NCBI GenBank assembly: GCA_017164015.1
Contig: CP071065.1
Location: forward strand, 4,937,918 to 5,001,917
Source of the DNA: Nostoc sp. UHCC 0702
GTDB taxonomy: Bacteria; Cyanobacteriota; Cyanobacteriia; Cyanobacteriales; Nostocaceae
Direction: 5' to 3'
DNA: 64,000 nucleotides
Positions 26,201-36,229 of this stretch are shown here, in pieces. The position numbers were made by a program, and so were the translations under genes. Numbering within the stretch: the stretch's first letter is position 1; each line of letters opens with the position of its first letter. A model generated the notes under the pieces. The model made no database searches, was not told where the DNA came from, and was given only the letters and a program-made list of their open reading frames with translations.

Positions 26201-27609
26201 TCTACTTGTTCTGTAAATAACTGGTGAATACACTTATTATGTGGATAATTAACCTCAGTTTGATTGAACTCAGATAGAAGTTGATGTAGGGTGCGATCGC
26301 TTAAAATATTGAGTTTACTAATTACCTCTTCTGGATTATCAATAACACTGGCTACTAACTGATTAAAATTCTCTGCTATGAGTTCAATATTTTGGACATT
26401 AAATAAATTAGAGTCATGATGAAACTCTAGATTTAAAGCCTCAGCTTGCTGTTTACAATCAAGCTTAATTTTAAACCTTTCGATGCAAGTATACTGCTGC
26501 TCAATTGAAAATTTGACATCTCCCCCATAACAAACAGTAGATTCCTGTTCAAAATCAAAGCCAAATTGTAAATTAGTGAAATTTGGAGCAGTATTATTAA
26601 TTTGTTCCCAACTAAAACATTCTTGCCATTTATTTATTTCTTCTATAGATTCATTTACCTGTTCTAAAACTTGGCTAAAACTTAAATTGCCTTCTAAATG
26701 AGAACGTAGCGGTAGATATTTAGCAAACAAACCTAACGCACTTTTTAATTCATCATATTTCCTCCCATCTATACCTACACCAATAACAATTTCTGATTGC
26801 TCAAGCAACCGCCACAGTAAAACCTGCCAGCAAGAAAGAAGGAATATAGAGCTAGAAGTATTATATTTTTTAGCTGTAATTTCTATTTTTTGTAACCTAT
26901 CACCATCAATCAAGGAGTTGATAGTTTTTGGCTCAAACTGATGCTTATCTGAATTATTTATTTCGTAAGGTAGCTTTAAAGTATCAAGAATAGATAAATT
27001 TTGTTGTAACCAATATTTCCTGCCAATCTGTGTTTCTTCTGCTTCTAATATTTGGTTTTGCCATTCCGAGAAATCTGCATATTGTAGCAGTTTTTCAGAT
27101 AATTCACTTTTAATATTAACAGAGTAAGCACTAGCAACTTCTCGCATCAAATTATGGAGAGTGATCAGATCACCGCAAATTGCAGGTAAACTGAGATATA
27201 AAAGATGCTTCTTTAATGAGAGAGTAATCAAAGCAGTCTGTAAATTTAAACCCTTTTCTAAATCAAAAGGCAGACATCTCAAATCTTGAAGAATTACTTG
27301 AATTTTAGTATATTGCTCCTCAGCATTTAAATCGCTCAGATTGTATATTTGAGCTAAAGTTACTTTGCTATTTGTAATCACCTGAACTGGGATAGTCATC
27401 CCTGGAAGACAACGAAAACAGGTGCGGAGTATTTCATGACGATTAATAATATCTTGTAAAGCTGATTCCAAGCGTTTTACATCAAGATTGCCTGTAATTG
27501 AAATTATACAATCACTGCGATATACCGATTTATTATCAAATTGTTGTAACAACCATAAATGTTCTTGCTGTGGCGAAAGTCGAAACCCTTCTATAATTTC
27601 TGCTTGCAT
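23269..27609 (-). CDS. NRPS: interface-type C, A (His), T, thioester reductase
   Basis: 1446 residues. (1) Condensation-fold domain about 1-440 with PAICGDL at 142-148 instead of HHxxxDG, so not a normal peptide-bond former. (2) A domain about 455-960 (TSGSTGKPKGVAIAH near 610); the pocket residues read D-S-A-L-I-A-E-V-W, the code known for histidine. (3) T domain, Ser in LGGHSLLTTQ near 1000. (4) NAD(P)H-dependent thioester reductase from about 1080 (LLTGATGFLGAFLL, GYCQTKW with Tyr-Lys), which releases the chain as an aldehyde or alcohol. The true C domain for this module is the separate 520-residue protein at 28741, and the hydroxylase gene lies between them. This is the last module of the assembly line. 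Confidence 0.92.
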   Translation of the reverse strand: MQAEIIEGFRLSPQQEHLWLLQQFDNKSVYRSDCIISITGNLDVKRLESALQDIINRHEILRTCFRCLPGMTIPVQVITNSKVTLAQIYNLSDLNAEEQYTKIQVILQDLRCLPFDLEKGLNLQTALITLSLKKHLLYLSLPAICGDLITLHNLMREVASAYSVNIKSELSEKLLQYADFSEWQNQILEAEETQIGRKYWLQQNLSILDTLKLPYEINNSDKHQFEPKTINSLIDGDRLQKIEITAKKYNTSSSIFLLSCWQVLLWRLLEQSEIVIGVGIDGRKYDELKSALGLFAKYLPLRSHLEGNLSFSQVLEQVNESIEEINKWQECFSWEQINNTAPNFTNLQFGFDFEQESTVCYGGDVKFSIEQQYTCIERFKIKLDCKQQAEALNLEFHHDSNLFNVQNIELIAENFNQLVASVIDNPEEVISKLNILSDRTLHQLLSEFNQTEVNYPHNKCIHQLFTEQVERTPNNIAVAFNSQQFTYAELNARANQLAHYLQRLGVGAEVLVGICVERSLEMVVGILGILKAGGAYVPLDPHYPQERLAFMLQDTQLSILLTQQHLLEGLPNHNAQTICLDTDWETVAQESQENPFLTASPENLAYIIYTSGSTGKPKGVAIAHRNLVHSTTARISYYQEPVSSFLLLSSFAFDSSIAGIFWTLCCGGTLHLPEEGVQREVPKLVELIFQNRISHLLSLPSLYALILQQAKPQQLNSLRAVIVAGEACPPELVEDHFQLQPETSLFNEYGPTEATVWSTVYHCHFLETRRQISIGSPIANTQIYILDSHLHPVSVGISGEIYISGEGLARGYLNQPVITSEKFIPHPFSQKPGMRLYKTGDLARYLTDGNIEFLGRIDNQVKIRGFRIELGEIEALLNQYLGVQETVVIAREDIPGNKRLVAYVVSQLKSATTVNELRNFLKEKLPEFMLPSAVVLLKEFPLSPNGKVDRKALPAPEEIRSDLIGEFVPPRTPVEEKLTQIWAEVLKVEKVGIYDNFFELGGHSLLTTQLLAKVKEAFNLDISLRSLLERPTVEGLAENIDQVCQTEFEHSTLDIKAETVLDQTIYPQTVGQFIPEPKAILLTGATGFLGAFLLTELLQQTKADIYCLVRSDNLEDSHIKLQSILETYGICNEVWNYRIIPIVGNLSKPLLGLKIAKFQQLASTIDVIYHNGAWVHHIYPYSILKPANVLGTQEILRLASQVKTKAVHFISSSGVVSSKVESGVKIVREQDSLNENEFPSNGYCQTKWVAEKLVQTAADRGIPISIYRPSRISGHSQTGVFNSNDFLYKLIIGCVQLGSAPDIDIKENIVPVDYVSKAIVHLSKQEESIGKTFHLVHPQTLHSSTLIDHILSLGYAIEQISYNQWREKLLNITQGSLEHPLYSLMPFFPARQAQEENSNSGFLQLDNQNVINGLVGTSIDCPPIDNQLLSVYFYYLMEQGFMKTKF

Positions 27610-27672
27610 ATTCTTACCTATTTATTTCTATTTACTAGCGTTTCTTAGTAATATTTAATTCTTTTCGAGCCT

Positions 27673-28725
27673 CTATACTGCAACTGAAGAAGTATAGGGT
27701 TCAGCCATTCCTACTAAAATTTTTCTGGGTGGAACAAAAGGATTACGAGCATGTATGGCTAACATATTATCAAGCATCAATACATCTCCTTTTTCCCAGG
27801 TAAAGCTCACCATTTGCTGCTGATAAGCTTGGCGAAGATGCTCTAAAACTTGTGGCTCAATTACAGAACCATCACCGTAATATGTATTGGTGGGTAAATC
27901 TTCTTCTTTAAAAGAAGATAATAGAGAATTACGAATTTTTGTCTCTAGTGTAGAAACATGGAAAAAAGTTGCATGGTTAAACCAAACCATTTCTCCAGTT
28001 ATGGGATGTTTAATAATAGCTGGGCCTACTTGACGGGTTCTTAATTTATCGCCTTCTTTCCATTCAAAATCAATTCCGTTTTTCTGGCAATATTCTTCTA
28101 CTTTTGCTTTTTCTGTGCTTTGAAATACAGTCTGCCAAGGTAAGCCAAACCCATCACCAAAGTTACGCATATACATAACTTTTTTTTCAATAAATCGTTC
28201 TTTGATTTTGGGGTCAATATTGGCGAAAACTTGACGACAATTACCAATTGGTGTTTCTCCCCCTTGTGCTGGTGGAGTTAAACAAAAGAAGAATATTTTT
28301 AAAGGAAAAGTAGGCGAATAAGCGTGTTCGTTGTGCGGGAATATACTTTGGTCAGCAGGATAATCAGTGGAAGTGTAAATTCTACCAGCGACTTGAGTCC
28401 GTGGTGATGCTCGATAACGATATTCTAATGCTTCTCCACAGATAGCAGCAATAATTTGCTCAAATTCTTCTATTGATGTGACATTAAAACCACGAAATAG
28501 AATTGCTGTGTATTTTAATAATTCATTTTTAATGAACTGTTGATTATTCAATGACCACGACAGTAAATCAATACCTTTAACATTTGGTCTAATTACCAGA
28601 GGGAACTGATTTTCTGGTTGGATAAACTCTGTTGAAATCATTTCATTTGGAGAGATCACAACAGATTTGCGCTTGATGTTTTTGATACTGACAATAGTGT
28701 TTTTTGAATTTTCCAAGTTGCTCAT
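27673..28725 (-). CDS. SyrP-like Fe(II)/2-oxoglutarate amino acid beta-hydroxylase
   Basis: 350 residues of the TauD/TfdA fold, SyrP group. The iron facial triad is HNE in FPHNEHAYSPTFPLKIFF (near 128-130) and the distal His in MLDNMLAIHARNPF (near 325). The arginine of VPPRKILVGM is positioned to bind 2-oxoglutarate. SyrP-type enzymes hydroxylate the beta carbon of Asp or His while it is tethered to an NRPS carrier protein. The gene lies between the stand-alone C domain (16 bases) and the His-specific I-A-T-reductase NRPS, so beta-hydroxylation of His is the natural prediction. Confidence 0.9.
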   Translation of the reverse strand: MSNLENSKNTIVSIKNIKRKSVVISPNEMISTEFIQPENQFPLVIRPNVKGIDLLSWSLNNQQFIKNELLKYTAILFRGFNVTSIEEFEQIIAAICGEALEYRYRASPRTQVAGRIYTSTDYPADQSIFPHNEHAYSPTFPLKIFFFCLTPPAQGGETPIGNCRQVFANIDPKIKERFIEKKVMYMRNFGDGFGLPWQTVFQSTEKAKVEEYCQKNGIDFEWKEGDKLRTRQVGPAIIKHPITGEMVWFNHATFFHVSTLETKIRNSLLSSFKEEDLPTNTYYGDGSVIEPQVLEHLRQAYQQQMVSFTWEKGDVLMLDNMLAIHARNPFVPPRKILVGMAEPYTSSVAV

Positions 28726-28740
28726 AGTTTTTCTAATACT

Positions 28741-30303
28741 TTATCTAATGCTTGATAATTTGTCGTTACCTCTACGTTTAATCGCTTTTAAGCTATGCTT
28801 AATACGACTTTCATAATTTTCTGTTTGAGCTTGAAGCTGTTGTTTATCTGCTTCTGAAAGAATATTTTTAAGTTCACTCAAATGAGTTTCTGGGTATGTG
28901 GCTATTTTGGTAAGCAGTACTTGAAAATTTGCTGACAATCGAGCAATAGTGGCGGTTTCAAATAAATCTGTACTGTAAACCCATAAACCACATAATCCTT
29001 GCTCAGTTTCACTTAATTCTAGCAATAGGTCAAATTGAGAAGATTTTTTGTTGACTTGAATCGAGGTTATTGTCAATCCAGTAAATTCTAATGTGGGACT
29101 TTGAGTATTCTCTAAAACTAATTTAACGTTAAATAGGGGGGTACGAGATAAATCTCTTTTGGGATTTAAAACTTCTACTAACTTATCAAATGGTACATCT
29201 TGGTGAGCATAAGCTTCAAGAGTTATCTCCTGTACCCGCTGTAGAATTTCTCGGAATATAGGATTGCCAGATAAGTCTGTACGTAACACTAATTGATTAA
29301 CAAAAAAACCGATTAATTCCTTAGTTTCGATTTGATTTCGGTTAGCAATATCAGTACCAATAACAATATATTCTTGACTTGTATACCAGTGCAGCAAAGT
29401 ATTAAAGGCTGCAATAATAGTCATAAATAAAGTGATACCTTCTTTATTATTTAGACTTTTTAGCTTGTCTAATACTGCTTTGGGTAATACAAAAGATTGC
29501 TGTTCTCCTCTGTAAGTTTGAATAGCTGGTCGTGGGTGATCAAAAGGTAGATTTAATTCAATAATTGAGCTACCGAGTTCTTGCTGCCAGTATCTTAGCT
29601 GAGCATCTAATTCCTTGCCCTCTAACCAACGCCTCTGCCAGATAGCAAAATCAGCATATTGTATTTGTAGTTCAGGAAGTGGTGAGGAATAACCGCAAGA
29701 AAATGCCTGATAAAGTGTAGTAATTTCGCGTATTAAAACACCTATAGACCAACCGTCAGCAATAATATGATGCATTGACACAAACAAAGCATACTCTGTT
29801 TCTTCCAGTTGCACCAAGGTAACTCGTAACAAGGAATCTTTTGTTAAATCGAAGGTAAATTTTGCTTCTTCATCAGCTACTCGTAAAACTTCGGTCTGTT
29901 TTTGAGATGGAGAAAGTTCTTGTAAATTTAATAGTTTTAGCTTGAATACAGCAGTAGTATTAATTACCTGAAGTGGTTGGCCATCAACTACGGTAAATGT
30001 AGTCCGCAAAATTTCGTGACGCTTCACAACCTCTTGGAAACTTTGTTCCAGTGCAGGTACATTGAGTAAACCTGTCAACCGCATTGATTGACATATATTA
30101 AATGCTGGATTACCAGGCTCCAATTGGTCGAGGAACCATAACCGCTGCTGGGCAAAAGAAAGAGGGAAACGATTTGACTCTCTGCTTTGGGGAGTAATTT
30201 GTATGGCAGAAAAACCACTTTCTTTTTTATTACTCAGCTTTTGTAGTAAAAGCTTGCGTTTTTCTGGAGAAAGAGCAGCGATTCGTTCAAGAAATTCAGT
30301 CAT
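28741..30303 (-). CDS. Stand-alone NRPS condensation domain
   Basis: 520 residues: an N-terminal helical docking segment (MTEFLERIAALSPEKRKLLLQKLSNK), one complete C domain (FPLSFAQQRLWFLDQLEPGNPAFN, catalytic HHIIADGWS near 179-187), and a basic tail (SLKAIKRRGNDK). It lies between the second PKS and the hydroxylase/His module. It should therefore condense the PKS-bound chain with the His module, whose own C-fold domain is degenerate. The basic tail resembles the start of the SyrP-like hydroxylases, as if a C-hydroxylase fusion had split. Confidence 0.9.
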   Translation of the reverse strand: MTEFLERIAALSPEKRKLLLQKLSNKKESGFSAIQITPQSRESNRFPLSFAQQRLWFLDQLEPGNPAFNICQSMRLTGLLNVPALEQSFQEVVKRHEILRTTFTVVDGQPLQVINTTAVFKLKLLNLQELSPSQKQTEVLRVADEEAKFTFDLTKDSLLRVTLVQLEETEYALFVSMHHIIADGWSIGVLIREITTLYQAFSCGYSSPLPELQIQYADFAIWQRRWLEGKELDAQLRYWQQELGSSIIELNLPFDHPRPAIQTYRGEQQSFVLPKAVLDKLKSLNNKEGITLFMTIIAAFNTLLHWYTSQEYIVIGTDIANRNQIETKELIGFFVNQLVLRTDLSGNPIFREILQRVQEITLEAYAHQDVPFDKLVEVLNPKRDLSRTPLFNVKLVLENTQSPTLEFTGLTITSIQVNKKSSQFDLLLELSETEQGLCGLWVYSTDLFETATIARLSANFQVLLTKIATYPETHLSELKNILSEADKQQLQAQTENYESRIKHSLKAIKRRGNDKLSSIR

Positions 30304-30416
30304 TTTTGCAGCTCATGATAATGAGTTATAAATCAACGTGTAATATGGTTTCCGATTAGGCTTTTCTCAACTTAAGCCTCAAACACTTACAACATACTAT
30401 CTAATTAGATTGAAAT

Positions 30417-33400
30417 CTAATTTTGCAAAGCAATCATTGCTTGCACTTCTTTTTCTGAAAGTTCCTCAATCTCAGCTAAGGTTCTTGCTAGCTCTTCTTC
30501 ATCTGTTTTGTCAGCAAGTTTTTGGGCAATAAATTCAGCTAACTTGGCAATAGTGGGTGAGTTAAAAAATTGTTTGTAGGGCAACTCAATCTGAAAGTTT
30601 TTACATAATTGAGAAACAAGCTGAGTAGCAAATAAAGAATCTCCTCCTAATTCAAAGAAATTATCATGAAGACCCACACGATCAATCCCAAGAAGTTGTT
30701 GCCAAATGTCAGCTAGGGTACTTTCCAGTTCGTTGCGAGGAGCAACATAAGCATTATCTAAGTTGGGACGGGGATGACTTGCTCTAGCTTGGTTGAGTTG
30801 GGCTAATTGTTCTTCTATGGATTTATTAGATTTCTTCGGCTGAAGCTGGCTGTGCAAATCTTGTGTGGAAACAACTATTTGAGGCAAATTACTACTAGAT
30901 AAAATCCAATTAAATGCCTCAATACCTTCTTCCGCAGTCATTCCTGCCGTTAACTCTTTTCCTGTAATATCTTTGTGCCTTTCTTCAATTGCAACAGCCA
31001 TTCCTAAGCTGTTCCATCTATCCCAATTAATAGATGTGATGAAATTACTATGTTGTCCAGCATGATAGTGAGCGAAGGCATCTAGAAATACATTTTCGGC
31101 GATATAGTCAACGAGTCCTGATGTACCTATAAAGGAAGAAAGAGAGGAACAAAGTACAAAAAAATCAAGCTTGGTATTTTGGAAAATTTCATTTAATACT
31201 CTTGTTCCTTGGACTTTTGGTGCTAAGGCATCAGCTGCCATTTCTTTGGTTTTGAGTTGAATCATACCTCCACCTAAAACTGCGGCTGCATGAATTACTC
31301 CGTTAATTTGACCAAATTGTAAATTTGCTTTTTTAATCACTGCTGACATTTGCTTATAATTAGCAACGTTGGCACTAATTACCATTATTTCTGCACCAAA
31401 AGCTTGCAGATTTTGTAATTTCCGAATTTTTTGGCTAACTACATTTTGTGCATCATGAGTTGATAGCCATTGTGTCCATTCATTTGGTTGAGGAAAAGGC
31501 GATCGCCCGACTAAAATAAGTTTAGCTTGTACGGTTTTCGCTAGATATTCGGCTAAGGCTAGACCAACACCACCCAAACCGCCAGTGATTAAATATACTC
31601 CTTTTGACCTTAAACGCTGATTTTCCTGAATCGAGGTGTCTAATTTCACAGCTTCAAAATCTTGCACCCAGCGATGATGTCCTCGGTAAGCAATCACCTG
31701 TTCAGATGTTTGCATAGAAATTTCCGTAACTAGCTGGTTGATTAGTTGCTGTTCAAGCCAACTATCTGCTAAAGGAAGAACTACATCAATGCTGCTACAG
31801 CTAATATTAGAATACTCTTGCGGAATGACTTTACAAGGGCCAATCATCAAAGCTTTTTCTGGACACAGTTGTTCGGAACCTATCACCATTTGCAGCTGAT
31901 TGGAAATAACTTGAATGTCTAAGGTATCTTTTTGGTAAGATTCCGCGATCGCTTGAGCAAGAAACACTAAGCTGTAAAAACCCAAGGATTCATACTGTTG
32001 TGGTGCTAATTCCTCTAGATGATCTGGGGTAACACTCCATAAATGAATAATGTTGGTGGGAATTTTACCCGATGTGCGAAGTTCTTGGCACAGAAACTTG
32101 TAATTTTGTGGTTGCTCTGGGTTAATTGTATATGAGCGATCGCTCTGACAACTGTATTCTTCTCCAACTGTGACGGTAATTACCTCCCCACCCTCTAATC
32201 TCAATCGCTTGACTATTTTTTCACCCAAGCCGCACTCATCCACAAACACTAAGCAGCATTTCGACTGAGTTATTTTGCTCTCATTTGGTAAATACTGCGG
32301 TAAAGAAGCACGTTTCCAAGTTGGAGTATAGAACCAGTCAGCAATGTTAGGCTTTTTACCTAATAAAACTGTCTTTTCTTCACTTGGTTTGTGGTCAATA
32401 AATGCGCTAAATGCTGTAGATGCAGAATCGCTTGTAGTAGCTTGAGCAATTAAAATTTCCTCGCCGAATATTTCTGTTTCAGAAACCGCAGCTACCTCAA
32501 CAAATCCATGACAATTTAATGCTTCACACCACTGCTGTTTAGATAAGAACGGATTGCCACGACTGCGTTGTGCATCCTCTAAAGGATTCATCAACAAACC
32601 ATCAGTGATATCAAAATTCAATTGTGCTTCCGTAATTTCCCATAGTAATAATAAACCACCTGGCGCTAACAACGAGCGCACATGCTCAAGAGTTTTATCA
32701 ATATTGCGAGTAACATGCAAAACGTTAACAGCAATAATTACATCAAAACTTTGCAGAGCATACCCTTGTTCAGTAGGAGATTTTTCGATATTTAGAAAAC
32801 GATATTCAACAAAAGGATAAGCACTAAAATTTTCTTTGGCTAAATTGAGAAAGAAACCACCGACATCAGTAAAAGTGTAAGTTGTTCGTTCTTGGGGTAA
32901 TACAGGTAACAAAGCTGTAGTAGCAATTCCTTGTCCACCTCCTATTTCTAAAATTCTCAAATTAATGTTTGGTGGTAATAATTTTACTACCCGATCCAAA
33001 CTTGCCTGCATGATACCTTTAAAATAGGTATACAAAGGCAATTCTGATGTTATGGTTTCTGTTTTTTTGTTACTGGCTGCAAAATACAATTCTAAAGGTT
33101 CTATTTCACCTCTAAGTACAGCCGGCAAATTTGCTCCGCATTCCTCAACAATATTGATTACTTGTGGTAAACTTGCCCATTTTAATTTAGCTGTTTCTAA
33201 AAGAGTATTGAGCGTATCATTAGACAACAGCTTCAAGTTGCTAAACAGCCCTTGCTGTTGCTGTAAATAACCTTGTTCTACCAATACATCCAACCAGCGA
33301 TACAATAACTGTTGATAGCGAGGAATAATGTGGCTTTGCTGATATAATTCTTCAAAAGAATATTTGGTGGAGGCATTTTGAAAAATATCTAAATGTCTCA

Positions 33401-36215
33401 GAGCCAAATTGATGTAAGCAACGCATAAGTTATCCAAACACTGTTTATTAATTAAATAAGTTTCTTCATCAAGTAACTGTGTTTGAGCCTGGGTTTTTCC
33501 AATTGCTACTACAGATTTCCAAAGTCCATCAGTTGTAATTTGTGTTTTAAAGTTCTGTTGTTGCGGTTCTACCCAATAACGTTGGCGCTCAAAAGGATAG
33601 GTAGGTAAAGGGATATGGTAAGGTTTTTCATCCCGATAAAAACTCGACCAATCAACTTTTATCCCTTGCAACCACAGACGACCCAAAGTATTAAATATAA
33701 ATGCAACATCTGACTTTTGTTCTTGGGGATGACGGAGTGAGGTGAGTGTTACTACCTCTGATTTTTGATGTTGCTTGACAAAGGTACTCAAAGTTTTACC
33801 GGGGCCTACCTCCAAAAATATGCGTTCTGGTTGCTTTTGTAACTCGGTTATTCCAGCACTAAATAGCACAGTTTGCCGCAGATGTTGTGCCCAATAATTG
33901 GGGTCTGTGGCTGCTGCTGCACTTATCCATGTACCGCTAAGGTTGGATATGAAGGGAATTTGGGGAGGTTGCAGGGGAATTTGTTGCAACAGTGTAGTAA
34001 ATGGTGAAATCATCGCGTCCATCATTGGCGAATGAAAAGCACCAGATGTATGCAGTCTGCGACAATTTATACCTTGCTGTTGTAACTGCTGTTCTAACTT
34101 TGCGATCGCACTCACGGAACCTGAAATCACACAAGCTGATGGTGCATTGCTAGCAGCCAAAGCCAATTCTACACCCAAAAAAGGTTGAATTTCCGACTCT
34201 CCTAGTTGCACCGAGAGCATCGCCCCTTGGGGTAGTTGTTGCATCAAACGTCCGCGAGTAGCAACTAACTTTAAAGCATCTTCTAAACTAAAAACTCCTG
34301 CTAAAGTTGCTGCGACATATTCCCCGATGCTATGACCAATCATCGCTTCTGGATGTACACCCCAGGTCATCCATAATTTTGCTAAAGCGTATGCAATCAC
34401 AAATAAAGCAGGCTGGGTTATGGCAGTTTGTGTTAGTTCTTGAGTCTGGGTTGCATTAGGGTAGAGTACATCACGCAGATCAATATTTAGATGCGGCTTG
34501 AGCAGTTCGGCACAATAGTCAACTTGTTCTCTAAAGTATGGTTCACTTTCATAAAGTTCTCGACCCATATCTGCATACTGAGAACCCTGACCAGGAAACA
34601 TAAACACCACTGGACGATGACAGGGTTTTTGATAATGAGTGAAAACTTCTGGATTATCTGGAGATTTTAGCGTTGTGATGGCATGTTCAAGATTTTCACA
34701 AACCAAAATCCGCCGATGTTCCAAAGCTTTACGACCTACCGCCAGAGTGTAAGCGACATCAGCCAAATTCAAATCTTGATTTTGCTGCAAGTGTTGGACT
34801 AAGTTTGCTGTCGCCGTCTCCAGGGCTGTGCTAGTTTTGGCAGAAAGCACCAACAACTGAAATTGCTCCCCTGCACCCCTGCACCCCTGCTGCAAAACAG
34901 GTGCTTCTTCCAAAACAACATGGGCATTTGTTCCCCCAATACCAAAGGAACTAACCCCTGCACGTCGGGGAGTTCCATTTGTTTGCCAATCAGTTAGTTG
35001 AGTATTGACGTAGAAGGGACTATTAACAAAATCAATTTGGGGATTAGGTTGTTCAAAGTGTAAGCTGGCTGGGATTTTTTGATGCTTGAGAGCTAAAACA
35101 GTTTTAATTAAACCTGCCACGCCAGCCGCAGCATCCAAATGGCCGGTATTGGTTTTTAAAGAACCTATTGCACAAAAACCTGTTTTGTCGGTGCTGGCGC
35201 GAAAAGCTTCGGTTAACGCAGCAATTTCAATGGGATCTCCTAAAGATGTGCCAGTACCATGCGCTTCAATATAGGTGATAGTTTCGGGTGCAACTTCAGC
35301 GACAGCTTGAGCAGTGCTAATGACTTTTGCTTGGGTATCGATACTGGGTGCTGTGAAACTGACTTTTTGTGAGCCATCGTTATTAGTCGCAGAACCTTTA
35401 ATTACTGCATAGATGGTATCTTGATCTGCGATCGCATCTTCTAATCTCTTTAACACCACAACGCCCACACCTTCACCGCCAACGGTGCCCTGTGCTTTGG
35501 CATCAAAGGCGCGGCAATGTCCATCAGGAGAGCCTATGCTTCCTTCTTTATAAAAATAGCCATGTTTTCGTAATGCACTAATAGAAACGCCACCAGCTAA
35601 AGCCATGTCACATTCTCCATTCAGAAGATTTTGACATGCTAAGTGAACAGCAACTAATGAAGTTGAACAGGCAGTTTGAATGGTATAACTTGGCCCTTGT
35701 AAATTTAATTTGTAAGAAACACGAGTACTTAAATAATCTTTATCGCCACCAATTGATATTTGATGACCATCAACAGAATTACGAATATTTTCATTATTAT
35801 AAACATTATATAAATAGCCACTCAAACCACTACCAGCATAAACACCAATCGCACCAGAATAATTTTCTGGGTTGTAGCCAGAATTTTCTAAAGCTGACCA
35901 AGCACACTCTAAAAACAGTCGATGTTGTGGGTCAGTAATTTCTGCTTCTCTGGGAGTGAACCCAAAAAAGGATGCATCAAATAATTCTGCGTCTGCTAAT
36001 ACACCTCTAGCTTTCACATATTTAGGATTATTGATTACAGTTGTATCTATCCCTGAATCTAAAAGTTCTTCATCCGTAAAAAAGGTAATTGACTCTACAC
36101 CTGCTTGTAAATTCTGCCAGAATTCTTCAATGTTTTTCGCCCCAGGGAAACGCCCTGATAAACCAATAATTGCTATTTCTGACCCATTGGAATGAAATGA
36201 TGCTGAATCGTCCAT
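30417..36215 (-). CDS. Type I PKS: KS-AT-cMT-KR-ACP
   Basis: 1932 residues. KS with TACSTSLVAVHLAC (Cys near 181), EAHGTGT and KTNTGHLDAAAG. AT with GHSIGEYVAATLAG near 627 and GAFHS, close to the malonyl-type HAFH. C-methyltransferase with ILEIGGGQGIATTALL near 1092. KR with YLITGGLGGVGLALAEYL near 1545 and the Ser/Tyr pair in CSSLSSF...VDYIAENVF. ACP LGGDSLFATQ near 1858. No DH or ER, so the predicted unit is an alpha-methyl-beta-hydroxy acyl group. It follows the C-A-T NRPS (15-base gap) and feeds the stand-alone C domain. Confidence 0.92.
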   Translation of the reverse strand: MDDSASFHSNGSEIAIIGLSGRFPGAKNIEEFWQNLQAGVESITFFTDEELLDSGIDTTVINNPKYVKARGVLADAELFDASFFGFTPREAEITDPQHRLFLECAWSALENSGYNPENYSGAIGVYAGSGLSGYLYNVYNNENIRNSVDGHQISIGGDKDYLSTRVSYKLNLQGPSYTIQTACSTSLVAVHLACQNLLNGECDMALAGGVSISALRKHGYFYKEGSIGSPDGHCRAFDAKAQGTVGGEGVGVVVLKRLEDAIADQDTIYAVIKGSATNNDGSQKVSFTAPSIDTQAKVISTAQAVAEVAPETITYIEAHGTGTSLGDPIEIAALTEAFRASTDKTGFCAIGSLKTNTGHLDAAAGVAGLIKTVLALKHQKIPASLHFEQPNPQIDFVNSPFYVNTQLTDWQTNGTPRRAGVSSFGIGGTNAHVVLEEAPVLQQGCRGAGEQFQLLVLSAKTSTALETATANLVQHLQQNQDLNLADVAYTLAVGRKALEHRRILVCENLEHAITTLKSPDNPEVFTHYQKPCHRPVVFMFPGQGSQYADMGRELYESEPYFREQVDYCAELLKPHLNIDLRDVLYPNATQTQELTQTAITQPALFVIAYALAKLWMTWGVHPEAMIGHSIGEYVAATLAGVFSLEDALKLVATRGRLMQQLPQGAMLSVQLGESEIQPFLGVELALAASNAPSACVISGSVSAIAKLEQQLQQQGINCRRLHTSGAFHSPMMDAMISPFTTLLQQIPLQPPQIPFISNLSGTWISAAAATDPNYWAQHLRQTVLFSAGITELQKQPERIFLEVGPGKTLSTFVKQHQKSEVVTLTSLRHPQEQKSDVAFIFNTLGRLWLQGIKVDWSSFYRDEKPYHIPLPTYPFERQRYWVEPQQQNFKTQITTDGLWKSVVAIGKTQAQTQLLDEETYLINKQCLDNLCVAYINLALRHLDIFQNASTKYSFEELYQQSHIIPRYQQLLYRWLDVLVEQGYLQQQQGLFSNLKLLSNDTLNTLLETAKLKWASLPQVINIVEECGANLPAVLRGEIEPLELYFAASNKKTETITSELPLYTYFKGIMQASLDRVVKLLPPNINLRILEIGGGQGIATTALLPVLPQERTTYTFTDVGGFFLNLAKENFSAYPFVEYRFLNIEKSPTEQGYALQSFDVIIAVNVLHVTRNIDKTLEHVRSLLAPGGLLLLWEITEAQLNFDITDGLLMNPLEDAQRSRGNPFLSKQQWCEALNCHGFVEVAAVSETEIFGEEILIAQATTSDSASTAFSAFIDHKPSEEKTVLLGKKPNIADWFYTPTWKRASLPQYLPNESKITQSKCCLVFVDECGLGEKIVKRLRLEGGEVITVTVGEEYSCQSDRSYTINPEQPQNYKFLCQELRTSGKIPTNIIHLWSVTPDHLEELAPQQYESLGFYSLVFLAQAIAESYQKDTLDIQVISNQLQMVIGSEQLCPEKALMIGPCKVIPQEYSNISCSSIDVVLPLADSWLEQQLINQLVTEISMQTSEQVIAYRGHHRWVQDFEAVKLDTSIQENQRLRSKGVYLITGGLGGVGLALAEYLAKTVQAKLILVGRSPFPQPNEWTQWLSTHDAQNVVSQKIRKLQNLQAFGAEIMVISANVANYKQMSAVIKKANLQFGQINGVIHAAAVLGGGMIQLKTKEMAADALAPKVQGTRVLNEIFQNTKLDFFVLCSSLSSFIGTSGLVDYIAENVFLDAFAHYHAGQHSNFITSINWDRWNSLGMAVAIEERHKDITGKELTAGMTAEEGIEAFNWILSSSNLPQIVVSTQDLHSQLQPKKSNKSIEEQLAQLNQARASHPRPNLDNAYVAPRNELESTLADIWQQLLGIDRVGLHDNFFELGGDSLFATQLVSQLCKNFQIELPYKQFFNSPTIAKLAEFIAQKLADKTDEEELARTLAEIEELSEKEVQAMIALQN

Positions 36216-36229
36216 TTTTCTATAACTCC

